The notes under the pieces are model-generated. The model worked only from the letters and a program-made list of their open reading frames with translations, did no database searches and was not told the origin of the DNA. Of a stretch of 64,000 nucleotides of DNA, positions 1 to 11,201 are shown in pieces. Source of the stretch: Calliopum simillimum (Eukaryota > Arthropoda > Insecta > Diptera > Lauxaniidae); the NCBI GenBank assembly GCA_951812925.1, contig OX638371.1:82035697-82099696 (forward strand), given 5' to 3'. The position numbers were made by a program, and so were the translations under genes. The number at the start of each line of letters is the position of its first letter. Positions within the stretch are counted from its first letter, which is position 1.

Positions 1-787
1 TAGTGATTGTAAAAGAAACTCTCAATTCTATTGAATGCACAATTGAAGTATTACTGTATCGTTAAGTACTTTTGTACACAATGATACTCCTCCATAACCA
101 TTGGATTAATAATTAAGAAATTTAAATTCATTTACATATAGTTGGTCGGGAACATTTATCTTTTGTCTTATAATGTACAATGTAGAAAAAATGTGAATTG
201 AAATAAGGCGCCTACACGTTTGGCTTATTGTTACTCTATTGTTTTGTAGCATAATTATTACTATCAGTCGGTATTATACATTTTGCCAATTTTCCATCAA
301 TTGTAGTTAGTTTTTTTATTTTTTTCATTTATAAACAAGTAGAAAGTTTTGTTATTAACATGTTGAATATTAAGTTGTTGAAATGTCTCGCAAAAATTTG
401 TAGGGAAAATTCACATTGAATATTCAACAATACACAAGGAAACAATGATTTCTTGGCTTTCGAAAAAGATAATGAGTAGCTGACTGTCTAGTTAAAAATA
501 ATATTTGAATTTCAATGCTAAAAAACTAATTAACTGCTACACTTGTTGCCAACAAAATATTTTTGATTTTTTCAACTTTCCGCAGTTGATTTCTTTGGCT
601 ATTTATGCACATGAACACATCTTCATTCGGTTTTGCTTTGAACGTTCAATTTTAGCTGTCTCTTGCATGCCGATTGCTTCAATTTGTTCTTCGACAAAAT
701 AAAAAGAAGTTTTGCTTTTGCTGTAATTTCATGTCGCTTTGATTCGCAACCAGTCTATGCTTAAGAACGAATATGAGTAGTAGGCAT
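1..787. other. AT-rich sequence without a recognised gene
   Basis: No reading frame here looks like protein, and no terminal repeat was found. Short T-runs and AT-rich unique-looking sequence only. It lies upstream of the first TA-flanked element. Confidence 0.5.
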
Positions 788-789
788 TA

Positions 790-2104
790 GGGTGGAGCGC
801 TGCTCTATGGAAATTTTTTATTTTTACATATTCTAAACGGCTCAGTGCGGAAAAGGTGCTCCGCCAATATAAATATTTTTTCAAAATTTTGGGTTTTAGT
901 ACTGCCACAAGTAAATCAAACCTTACACACATCCTGGGAATATAGGGAAAAACTCAAAATTGGAACACTGAAGTTTTTTTGATGAGGTTTCATTCGTCCA
1001 CTTCTCCTGAGTTGGAAAATATGAAAATTAAAATCTAGACTCTTCCTTCTTGCGAATAAACTGGGCTTAAGCCCCTTTTTTCGAGGCATGTTTAAATTAC
1101 CTATATTATAGTTACCTTGAAGTCTTGGAAATTAAAATGTTTTGATCAGGTCTGTTCGTCAATTTGTCTAGAGTTGGAAAATGAGAAAATTTAATCGGAA
1201 CAATTCCGTATTGCGAAAAGTCCGAGCTTAAGCGCCTTTTTTCTTGGTATTTTTAAATTATTAATATTAAATCGACCTCCAAATGTTGGCACTGAAAATT
1301 TTTTATGAGGTTTTGTTTGTTAGGTTCTTGTGAGTGGGATAAGGTGAAGAAGTTAATCAAAACAACTCCTTCTTGCGAATAAACCGGCTTTAAGCCCCTT
1401 TTTTGTCTCTAAAAGTTTGAATAAAACATACCACTTTCAACTCGCAATAACTAAGCTTACAGTTGTTTATTTTCAGATAAGTATATAGAGAAGTGTTCAT
1501 GGAACATACATATATGTATTTTGACTAAACATTTTAGAAAACCATTGCTTTGTTGAGTGATAAATCAGCGCAAATATTATTTTCTGCCAGAATAATTTTT
1601 ATGTTTTTCATATGAAATTCATAAATATACTTGCTATTATGAACAATGTGGAGGAGCGCGGCTCTATGGAGATTTTTAATTTTTACATATTCTATATGGG
1701 CCAGGACGTAAAAGGTCATACTGAAATCGAATTGTTAGTGAAGCTGCTGCTGCGGTATGTGGTTCAGAAAGAAGAGATGGTCTCATCAAAACAAGGCTGG
1801 AATCACGAAGGACAATACATACCTGTTTTTAATACTAAAACGGAGTTCAAATTTGTTTAAAATATATCAATATCATAATAAAAATCACAATTTGGACACG
1901 TTTAAGCTCTTTTATTGACTTTATCCCATACAAATAAACCCAACGTAATTTTTTTTTTTTTCAAAACTTCAATGTCTTTGTGGCAGTACAAAACATTAAA
2001 ATATCAAAAAGTACCATATAACATTTTTTATTAAGAATATTATGGAGCATCTTTTCGCATGTGAGCCATTTCGAAAATCGCAAAAAACAAATTTCGCTCC
2101 ACCC
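790..2104. mobile_element. TA-flanked DNA element, GGGTGGAGCG termini
   Basis: The ends read GGGTGGAGCG on the left and CGCTCCACCC on the right, a perfect 10-bp terminal inverted repeat, and each end abuts a TA dinucleotide (788-789 and 2105-2106), as expected for a Tc1/mariner/pogo-type target duplication. A terminal phrase of about 40 bases (GGAGCGCTGCTCTATGGA and what follows) is repeated inside at about 1651-1703. The middle holds three tandem units of about 160 bp with the landmark GCTTAAGCCCC or a variant, near 1066, 1228 and 1388. No transposase was recognised, so it is probably non-autonomous. Superfamily assignment is inference. Confidence 0.7.
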
Positions 2105-2450
2105 TACTAGGTATGCTTAAAAGTTGCTCACAATGAGGTGACCTGTGGCGGGCTCCTAACGTAAACCATCCGTCAAATTTTTATTTTTTTTTTTTTGTGG
2201 ATGCATTTATTTAATTTTTATATGCGTGATTGGTTCAAAATGTACGGTTTTTCATCGGTTTCGTTAAAAAAATTCTTAATTCATTAAATACATTTTATCA
2301 TCTTATATGGTTGACATTTTTTAGCATTTTTAGTATATTTCAACCTTCTAAGACAAGCTATTTTTAAGTTAAGAATATTAACCCTCAGAGTTGACATAAA
2401 TTTCAACTTTTAAGTTGACAAATCTAACCGAATTGAGTTGGATAAATGTA

Positions 2451-3263
2451 GAGTAGAACGGGGTAATGTCGTGCAGGGGGTAATGTCGTGCACTGGCTGT
2501 TTTAGCTCAAAGAATTGAATGATTTACCAACTGTTTGTTTGAGCTTATGCATATAATACTAGCAATTTTCACCAGTTCGTCTCTACAGAGTAACCTTTTT
2601 TTCAAAACGCACGCTTTCGGGACGATAAAAGTGTTTTTTCATCTGGTCAGAAAAATAATTTTCCTTGCGGGAAAATATAACAGGTAAGTGTTTTCTGTGA
2701 CGAAATATCCTGCAAAAGAAAAGAAGCATTTGGTTTTCGAAAAAAATTTTGGGCTTTACCAAGTTATCGAAGTTGACCTTTAAAACGACCATTGGGGTAA
2801 TGTCATGCCCATTTTTTTTCTTCACTTACACAAACATAATTTCTCGCTACACAAATGTTGTTACACACGGATGTAACCAACGAAATTATCTTTCGATCGG
2901 ATGCTTACTTACACAACATATTATGTACTTCACACTTGTATAATAATGAATAAATACATGACAATGCTAAATCTCTTCTAATAGAACCACTACCTATAAT
3001 TTCTCACACATTTTGGTACCTTTACTATACTCGAAAAACAATGCACGACATTACCCCACAAATTTTGAGGGGGGTAATGTCGTGCACATTTTTTTTTTTC
3101 TTCAGTTACACAAACACAATTTCTCGCAACACAAATGTTGTTACATATGGATGTAACCAACGAAATTATCTTTCGATCGAATGCTTACTCGTCGCATTCG
3201 CTTGAGATGTACGGCTTTACGAGCATGTCAAAGTTGAGTGCACGACATTGCCCCATTTTACTC
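2451..3263. mobile_element. TA-flanked DNA element with GGGGTAATGTCGTGC phrase
   Basis: The left end GAGTAGAACGGGG and the right end, which reads GAGTAAAATGGGG on the other strand, form an imperfect inverted repeat flanked by TA (2449-2450 and 3264-3265). The phrase GGGGTAATGTCGTGC occurs at about 2460 and 2479 and, in variant or inverted form, near 2794, 3041, 3071 and 3240. A segment of about 100 bp (2806-2910) is duplicated at 3085-3190 with few differences. No intact transposase was seen; short frames on the - strand are not recognisable. Same structural class as the elements at 18723 and 38617. Confidence 0.7.
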
Positions 3264-3265
3264 TA

Positions 3266-4560
3266 CCAACTTTTTTAGTTGAAAAATTAAACCGAAATTT
3301 ATTACCGTGTAGAGCAATTAATGCTTTTTCTACTTCTACCATGAACTTTATCCGCGATTCTAGTAGATGCTCATAATTTTCGGTTTGTGCAGATGCTTGA
3401 AAGTTACATGGATTGGTAAAATAAGGTGCATTGAAATTTATTTTGTCATAATTTTTCCACAAAAGGGTTAGATTGCGTGTTTTTCCGTTTACGGAACAAT
3501 GCCCAATTTGCATGCTTTTATAGCGGAGGTCGTTTAACTTATTCCTTCTGATTATTGTTGCTGCATTATTAAGCGTTTGTTTTACAATAGTTATTAAATA
3601 ACTAAATAGATGCTGCTTTAAAAATTGCAAAAAATATTTCGCATTAAACTGCGCTATTTAGAAAACCTTCAATTTATAACAAATCATTAAATTCGTCACA
3701 GACATAATAGTGACTGGCCTATTAATCAAAACACTTTTACACGATTTTTCGTAAACCAATTTTGAGTTCAATCAATCAATCATTCAGTCAATAAATAAAT
3801 CTTACAATTTAACTAGACTCTCATCTGACTAATAAAACTTGTAATCTATGGAAAAATCAAAGAGCGTTAAAGCACGCCTTTGAAAAAGCCATATTCCTTT
3901 TAAAGTTTTATAACCGTAAGACAAAAAAAGACTACTAATAACAACAATAATGAAAACAACTACAACTTGTAGTAATTCATTCTGGTGTACTCGATTGAAA
4001 TTCTTCAAAGTAATGATTAACTGTACATGGAGAGGTACCTTTGTGGTTCAATCATTACAGCAACAAAAAACAACAATTTGTAATGTAGCTTCTTTGCGCG
4101 CTAACCCGCGTTGAGAGTTGAACACAACAAACAAAAAAAAAAAAGAACCCAACGATCGAACGGTACAGTCGCAATTCTCTGCGCATTGATGTTTTTGTTG
4201 GGAAGGTGCCGTATGCGTTGTTTACCACAATTCTTCATTACCTGTTTGATTGTTGTAATTTAACAACAACAAAAACTATTGCGGAGAGCTTTGTAAATCT
4301 GTCGGGTTGTAAGTTGCACTTGTCACGTTCATTGTTGTATGATTATTTTCTTTCTTGTGATCTGATCTGATGTGATCTATGGAACATTGCTGCACTTTTG
4401 TGCTGTTAGATTCATTTTCTGGATTATATCTAGTGTTGTCTTTTAGTTTGGTTTCATTATTAATTCCATGAGCTTTTAGTGTTGTTTTCATGCGGTTAAA
4501 ATTTTTGTGAATTCAAAAAAAGTATTTCATCTGAGTGTTATCGCGTACTCTTATGTATAC
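3266..4560. other. Intergenic sequence, no supported gene
   Basis: Open frames on the - strand at 3217-3630 and 4276-4491 have no recognisable domain, and the first overlaps the end of the preceding transposon. The stretch around 4090-4250 looks less repetitive than its neighbours and could hold a promoter or 5' exon of the tetraspanin gene, but no core-promoter motif is clear enough to call. Confidence 0.35.
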
Positions 4561-4589
4561 AAAAATGTTTGCACTTTCCAAAAAATGTA

Positions 4590-5690
4590 ACATTTAGTTA
4601 TTGTACCTGAGGAAAAACTTTTGAATGTGTTTGGTAACCGGTTTTCTTATTTCAGATCTAAGTTCCAACTTAAAGTACAGAGAACGCTGTTTGCAGGCAG
4701 GTAGAATTGAATAAACTTGATACCAAATTTTTAAATTTAAAACTTTATTCTTCATCTTACTGTATTTTTTCAACGTAATCGCCAAATATTTTGATACATT
4801 TTTAAAGTCGATAAATCCACCTTGAAAATCAGTGTTCAAAATCGGCTTTTTGCAGTTTTACAATTTCATCATTAACCGCGTTTATTATCCTTCTCAATTT
4901 TTATTTTATTTTTGGAAACAATAAGAAGTCACAAGGCGCTAGATCTGGGGAATAAGGTGCTGGACAAATTTCTTCGATCCCTGTAAGCGCAATAAAATCG
5001 GTCGTTTTTTCAGCAGTGTGCTCTGGCGCATTATCGTGATGTAGAAAGTAGTGGTGTAGCTCCTTTTTTGGCGTTTTCCCAGTAAATTTTGAAATATACT
5101 ATTTAGCAGTAACCGTCTGTCCTTTTTCTAAAAGTAACACGTAACTGTAACTTTCTCTCTGGTGAAGTAAACTGATATCATTACTTTCGTTGCTGACTTT
5201 GGCTTAACAGGTGGATTTGCACCTTCTGGGCTTCATACCATGGATTGTTGTTTGGTTTCAGGGTCGTACTTGTAAAACCATGCTTCATCGTCTGTTACAA
5301 TTTTCTTGAAAGTGCTAGACTCCCCGTTTTTGAATTTTTTAAGAAAATACTTAGCAAAACGCACGCGTGCCTATTTTTGAGCATCACGTAAAATTCTAGG
5401 AACCCAACGTGCCGATTTCTTCGTGTATCCAAGATCATTTTTTAATATTCGCGATACAGCCATGGCATTCAAGCCTTGTTCCTCAGCAATGATTTCCTGG
5501 TCAATCTTGGATCTTCGTCAATTTTAGACTTCACCAGAGCTACACTTGCATAATCAGTCGAAAATTTTGGGCGGCCTTCTCTAGGTTCGTCCTACACAGA
5601 AAAATTACCTGTGTGGAATCTACGGAACCACTTTGAAATAGTCACGAGGGATGGCGCATACATACATACATATTTTAAGATATGGCAACA
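4590..5690 (-). pseudogene. Mariner-family transposase relic
   Basis: Read on the - strand in shifting frames, this stretch gives recognisable mariner blocks in the right order: WFRRFHTGNF near 5620, DPRLT then a helix-turn-helix-like stretch, VTDDEAWFYKYDPETKQQS near 5260-5310, HHDNAPEHTA near 5020 and PYSPDLAPCDF near 4940, then a C-terminal stretch resembling the family's usual end near 4800. These blocks carry the catalytic aspartates expected of DD34D mariner enzymes. Several stops and frameshifts separate them, so the copy is dead. Terminal inverted repeats were not resolved, and the limits given are approximate. It lies outside the two host genes. Confidence 0.8.
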
Positions 5691-6914
5691 TTGTTTATTT
5701 AGTACTCTTAAAAACGACAGTTACTTACTAATGTAAAACGTATGTAAAAGATTATTAGCATATAAGCAGAGAACAGTTTTAAATAAATCTCTTTCGATTC
5801 TAACCTACGTTCAAGACACCACACTAAATATTTCCACAGGCTTGAGCTTACGTCGAAATCCAAAAAGAATAGCAAACCGAATCTTTCTGAAAATTCAAAT
5901 TTATAACATGACACATACTAAGCGAACTTTTGTTCGTAGTGCACATCTAGGATATTAATAGATGATGTTCCAGATACATCTTCTATAAATTTTGTCATAG
6001 GTTGTTGGATTCAATCTAGAAATCTAAAAGCGGTTTTTGAAGCGCCATCCTAAATGTGTGAATTGTATTCCATTTTAGACCTTACTTAGTTGAAACAAAT
6101 GGAGCAGAGATCATCATACACTGTTGGGAAGTCTAGGCAGTTGGCTGCTTTCTTTGACACATATTTCTTAATGATTCCCAATTTTTAAAGAACATCAAAA
6201 GAGCACTTTAAACGTTGGAAACATCTTTACGTTTGCAACATTAATCCATTTGGAACACTCCACTCTACACTTAGTCACAAAAAGTATCACTAAGGGTTAT
6301 GAAAGTTGAAAGATATGAAAAATGGCGCTGAAACTCAAAAATTTTCGGTTAATACATATATATTAAAAAGAAAAAGGACAAATATCGAGTAATATCGAAG
6401 AAGTATATTTAAGTGAAAATATTCAAAATAAAGTTGAAAAGCGAGTCGCAGGCCATGGAAGCAAGTACTCTTTAAGTCTAGTTATTTTTAATCCTTTCAT
6501 TTCGGAACCTTTTTGATGAATATGGTGATAAAAGATATTAGGATATCTTTTGGTTCTACAAAAAAATTTGATTTGTATTTACGAAAAAGAGCAATCGTTT
6601 AGGAAAAACTCGATAAAATCTAATTTTTCGACTTTTTACAGTTTTTAAGAACGGTTACTTTTTCGTTAATGCAAATCAATATTGTAAGTATGTAGAACCT
6701 TTAATTTTTTACAAAAGAGATTCTTATACCTTTTATCGCGTGATTTACCGTTTTCATCAACACATAAGTAACCGGATAGCATTTCTCTTTTGCATCTCGA
6801 ATTTTTTTGAAACTTTTTTTCTTATAGTACACGCCTAGACTAGCACCGATGATTTTTTAAAATTTTTTTTATCAAGCCGTCCCACAATGGGAGATTTCAC
6901 ATATTTAGTAAGAA
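5691..6914. other. AT-rich sequence with a weak inverted repeat
   Basis: No gene recognised. Sequence near 6505-6555 (GATAAAAGATATTAGG and on to GGTTCTAC) recurs inverted near 6695-6745, so a small decayed foldback element is likely. The rest shows nothing supportable. Confidence 0.35.
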
Positions 6915-7701
6915 ACTAGTAAGGGTGTAAATTTTGGCCTGGCCAAAAAAAAAATACCCTACACTGCAGTATTTTGGAAAGTTTGCTTTTATCGGACGTG
7001 CCACTACCTCTTGTCCGAGTACACCCAGTTTTTGTTCAGAGCTTGCATTTATAGTTTTTAGTGTCAGAGTGAAATTTAGTTGGATTATCTCAAAAAACTC
7101 TTTCAGTATAGCATTTTGAATCCTTTGCTTATATGGGAGGTGCCACGCCCCTAGTCTGATTTCACCCAATTTTTGCTGAGAGCTTTCATTTATAATTTTT
7201 AGTGTCTGAGTCAAATTTGGGTCGAATATCTCAAAAAACGCTTTCAGTATAGCGTTTTGAAGCTCTTGCTTATATGGGAGGTGCCACGCCCTCTTGTACG
7301 AATTTGCTCAGTTTTTTTTCGGAGCTTGCGCTTACAATTCGTAGTACTTATATGTATTGTGGTTGCATTGTCGTGAAAAATACTCCTAAAATTGCATTTT
7401 GAATATAATTTTTGTATGGGCGGTAGGCGTGTCCGTTGACCGATTTTGCTCATTTTCAATCCCCCGAGCTAACTTTGACGACGGAGGCAGAGTGCCAAAT
7501 TTCATTGAAATATCTTGCTCAGTTTTCCCAAAAAGTGTATTTCAACACACAGCCAGCCAGCCAGACAGACGACATGGCTGTATCGACTCAGGAGGTGGCG
7601 CTGATCAAGAATATATATACTTTTCTATACCTGCCACGCCTCCTTCTCTGCGTTACAAACGGAAGGACAAAGTGAATATACCCTGGGTGTAGGGTATAAA
7701 A
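6915..7701 (-). mobile_element. HINE/DINE-1-like Helentron-type element, copy A
   Basis: Read on the - strand, the 3' end carries a perfect hairpin TTTGGCC/GGCCAAA followed by a short spacer and CTAG (6916-6919) before T, the classic Helitron-type 3' terminus. Sub-terminal inverted repeats ATACCCTACAC lie near both ends (about 6954 and 7688), the arrangement described for INE-1/DINE-1 and other Helentron-associated elements. The body contains three direct units of about 141 bp starting at 6985, 7127 and 7268, each with a GGAGGTGCCACGCC-type core. Near the 5' end is the stretch CATGGCTGTATCGACTC with TGATCAAGAATATATA. Apparent open frames inside are not genes. Copies B and C share both ends. 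Confidence 0.72.
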
Positions 7702-9147
7702 AGTAAATAAAAGGGAGCGATTAGTTAATGCGAAGGTAGGAAAACACACATTTTACCGCAAAAAACTTTGGATTTACTTCAAGACAACAATTTTAGCAGC
7801 TGCCTGGTACTTTCAATATCTAAACTAGACAAACATTAAATAGGAAACCAGAATGCTTTTAAAATTAAAGTTGTTTCTTGGTTCTCAGTGTCTCTGGCAA
7901 CATCTACCATTGGTAACTTTCAATTTGTTGATTTTTTTTTTTTTTTTTAAATTTTACTAGACAGCATATAGTAAGTAGTAAAACCTTGTTGACCCAAATA
8001 AAAAAAAACGTGTTGTTATTTTCTTTCACTTTTTTTTTTTAACTGCAACTTTCAATTGTTAATTTAAGCACTTAAGGGTATTTTTTTTTTTTTTTTTTTT
8101 AAAAAAAAGGTTCAATTTTCATATGTAACCTATGGAACTTATGATGTTACCCGTACAAAATAAAAAAAAAAACGAACCTGCTGCGCACTTAATGTGCTCA
8201 AATTGCTTGTACCTGTAATACCTGTATGTAGAACATGTGGCTCGTGACAATGTTTGTATACAAAACAAGAATTTTTCAGTTCCATAGCCAAAACGACTTT
8301 AATGTTTGCTAACAATGTTACAGTTTTAACTCGAATTTCTTGGCTATAGGAATTATTGTTGATGTTTTCATGCTTTCAAGTTATCACTGCCATTTGAATT
8401 TTTATGTGCTAATGAGAAAGTGAAATATTTAGAAAAAAATAATTTTTGTATGGTAGAAATAAAATGAAAGCGCTAGCAAGTTGACTTAACAAATCGTGGT
8501 TAAACTGATCTAAATAAATTTGTTGATGAAAAAAAAAAGAACAAAATGAAAAAACATTTCGCGGCAGCCAGTCATGCTTTTGATTAATGATGATACATTT
8601 TTCTCCATCAACATTGTGTTAATTGCCTTACCATGTTAGTTGAAGCTGTAAAAAGCATTTTAAACAATTAATAGTTTAAAATTAGAAATAATTTAGTACA
8701 CAGTGAATATTTGCAGCAGATGAGAATGTGGCGAATTTCATGATAAGTAACAGTGATAAAAATATAACTAAATACATACACTGGTTTCATAACTTCTACA
8801 CAAGCATCTTCGATAGCTTCTTTTTTATATGACATTTATATTTGTGATTCAGATTCTTGGAGACGCAAGCAAATCTGAAATCTACCCAACACGAATTTCA
8901 GCGTTTTCTGTAACTTCTAAAGGATACAATTTTGAACATAGACTGATCATGTCCGTCTAACTATCTGTGGAAATGACTTTTTACACAAAAACGATAATTC
9001 GATGTCTTCATCGTAAAAGTTAGCTCTGGTGATTGAAAACTACCGAACTCGGATAATAGATAGGCCTACCGCTCTTAAAAAGTAAATATTTAAATCGCTA
9101 TATTAAGTGCGTTATTTAAGGGGATAGAACCAAAATAAATATAAATT
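7702..9147. other. AT-rich sequence, no gene seen
   Basis: Long T-runs (7930, 8030, 8080) and unique-looking AT-rich DNA. No reading frame, terminal repeat or RNA gene could be supported. Confidence 0.4.
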
Positions 9148-9148
9148 A

Positions 9149-9815
9149 CTAGCATTTCCCGGTGTGCGTTGCTACACCTTGTCTTGTATTGGGAGCGGGG
9201 CATCACCAATTTTATTAAGGGATGAAATTGTTCCGATTCAATTTATATGTATATATCCCAAATCTCATCTTTATGCGTTAATACTTTCAAAAATATGACG
9301 ACATTTTTTAAGGGCGTGGCTGCACCCATTTTTTCAATGGATATTATTTGTCCCCGTACTTTTAATATACATATATACCAAACCTCATCTATTTCTGTTA
9401 AATATTTTTAGAGATATGATAAATTAATTTCTTTGGAGGCGTGGCACCGCTCATTTTTTCTCTGAAAATTATTTATCCTAATGCACTTTAAAGATATACC
9501 AAAATTTCAATTATCTACGTCAAGTAGTTTCAGAGGTATTACAAATTAATTTTTGGAGGGGCGTGGCACTGCCCACTTTTTCAGAAAAAAAAAAATGATT
9601 TGTCCTGTTTCACTCTACACATGTACCAAATTTCAATTATCAGTTTAAAGTAATTTCAGAGCTATTAAGACTTAATTTTTAGGGGGTGTGGCACCGCCCA
9701 CTTTTTTAGCCTTTGAACTAGCTTTTTATAATGCTAAGGTATTGTGAAATTTCATTCAAGTCGGTCTGTTAGTTTCCGAGTCCATAAATAAGAAACATAC
9801 AAAAAATCTCATACA
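9149..9815 (-). mobile_element. Helitron-like 3' end with iterated CACCGCCC phrase
   Basis: On the - strand the sequence ends with GGTGTAGCAACGCACACC, which can form a GGTGT/ACACC hairpin, then GGGAAATG and CTAG followed by T, matching the hairpin-spacer-CTAG rule for Helitron 3' ends. Internally a phrase of the form GTGGCACCGCCCACTTTTT plus 'AGAGATATGA' recurs roughly every 110-125 bp near 9310, 9440, 9560 and 9690. The 5' boundary is not clear; it is placed where the next repeat family begins. No Rep/helicase coding was found. Confidence 0.5.
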
Positions 9816-10545
9816 GAGTGTATTGCATAGGGTTACGAAACTTCCGGGAGGTGATAGAGGAGATCTAGACTAAAAATAAATTGCATGTGGACGGGGGCTC
9901 AAATGTACCCCTGAGGAGTTATTGGGTTAAAACTGATTTTCTGACTTGTTTCAGAAAAAAAATTTTCTTGGATCACCCTAACGTTTTAGAGAAAACATTT
10001 TTGTGCCAAGGTTTTAGCTAATTGTAAGAGCTTTGAGATAATGTATATTGTATTAATTTTTTCCCCCCATTTTTTGACTTTGACGGCCATTTTACATAGT
10101 ATGAAAAAGGTCATATTAACATACCCTTTTATAGTTTTTTTTGAAAACCTCATTTCCTTTAATCCAATAGCATATTTGTCTTACCAATTTTTTTGATTGA
10201 GGTCGGAAAAAAATACTTTTCTATGTAGCACACGGTTACTCTCATTCGTTGCGCTGCATATGATGTGCGCGCTACTCGTGCTGCTCTTTATCTACTTCAA
10301 ACGTAAAAGTATTTTTTTCTGACCTCAATCACAAAAAATTGGTATGACAAATGTACTATCGGATTTAAGGAAATTTAATGATGTTTTCAAAAACAATTAT
10401 AAAAAGGTCTGTTATAGGACCTTTTTCATACTAAAATGGCTGCCAAATACAAAAAATGGGGAAAAAACTAAAATATCAACTTTAAAGGTCCTGAACTTTG
10501 CGAAATCCTTTTAAACCCTATAAACCATATACATTATCTGAAAGC
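9815..10545. repeat. Foldback repeat family D, copy 1
   Basis: The block starts with a GTGTATTGCATAGGGTT motif and contains inverted segments around a centre near 10250 (for example GGCCATTTTACATAGTATGA at 10087 against TCATACTAAAATGGCTG near 10425). A second copy lies at 32836-33405 in opposite orientation, with the same end motif and the same central stretch of GCGC-rich sequence. No coding capacity. Boundaries are estimated from where the two copies stop matching. Confidence 0.55.
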
Positions 10546-11169
10546 TCTTATAATTAGCTAAAACTTTGCTCTTACTTAGCTAAGTAACAACCAATTTCTA
10601 ATCTTATTGGGTTTAAGATTTTAGTACTTATTGTATGTCTCTTAAAAGTAGACCCAATAAATTGAAACAGCTGTGGACTAAGTGGTGCCATCTGACTTCA
10701 AATACAAGTACTTATTTATTACCCACAAGTAGATATGTACATTTGTGTAAGGATAGGTTTACTTCATGCTTATTCTTTCACTCCAAGAGCAGTAAAGGGC
10801 CAATAAACCTACTAAAGATGTTGCGGCATTTTACTTTTAAAAATTAAAAGATTTAAAAAGGCTTAAAAAAAGTGTGACTTGCGGTAGTTCACTAGTAGAA
10901 AGTTTTCAAAATATTTGGTTAATGAGATATATGATACAAAAATATCACAATTTAAATGATACGGTGCCTAATTCTAAATAAATAAAAACACTTCCCTATC
11001 TAAAATAAGTTATTCTCTTGTTGCAGGCTTCTCTTATCTACATTTTTTTGTAACTACTCACGACTTGAGCAAATAATTTTTAGTACCAATATTCACACTA
11101 ACAAATGCTACATGAAAAATGTAAAAATAATGACTAAAAATTAAAATTTATTATATTTTTTCATTACAG
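10546..11169. other. Upstream flank or 5' UTR intron of the tetraspanin gene
   Basis: The stretch ends in a T-rich tract and ATTACAG acceptor at 11169, followed by a 32-base 5' UTR leader and the tetraspanin start codon. A donor for the upstream non-coding exon was not located. Nothing else supportable. Confidence 0.4.
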
Positions 11170-11201
11170 GTAACAAAACAAAATAAACAAATTCACACAA
11201 G

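Noticed and set aside
3217..3630. 137-codon - strand frame
   Set aside because: It overlaps the end of the TA-flanked element, shows no recognisable domain and has no splice-consistent extension.
4276..4491. 71-codon - strand frame rich in Asn, Thr and Ser
   Set aside because: The composition could suit a fly protein N-terminus, but no downstream exon or domain supports it.
7399..7692. Overlapping + strand frames of 97 and 79 codons
   Set aside because: They are translations of HINE copy A; the same peptide (VSVDRF, SIP, KRKDKVNIPWV) appears in copies B and C in either orientation and is due to shared repeat DNA.
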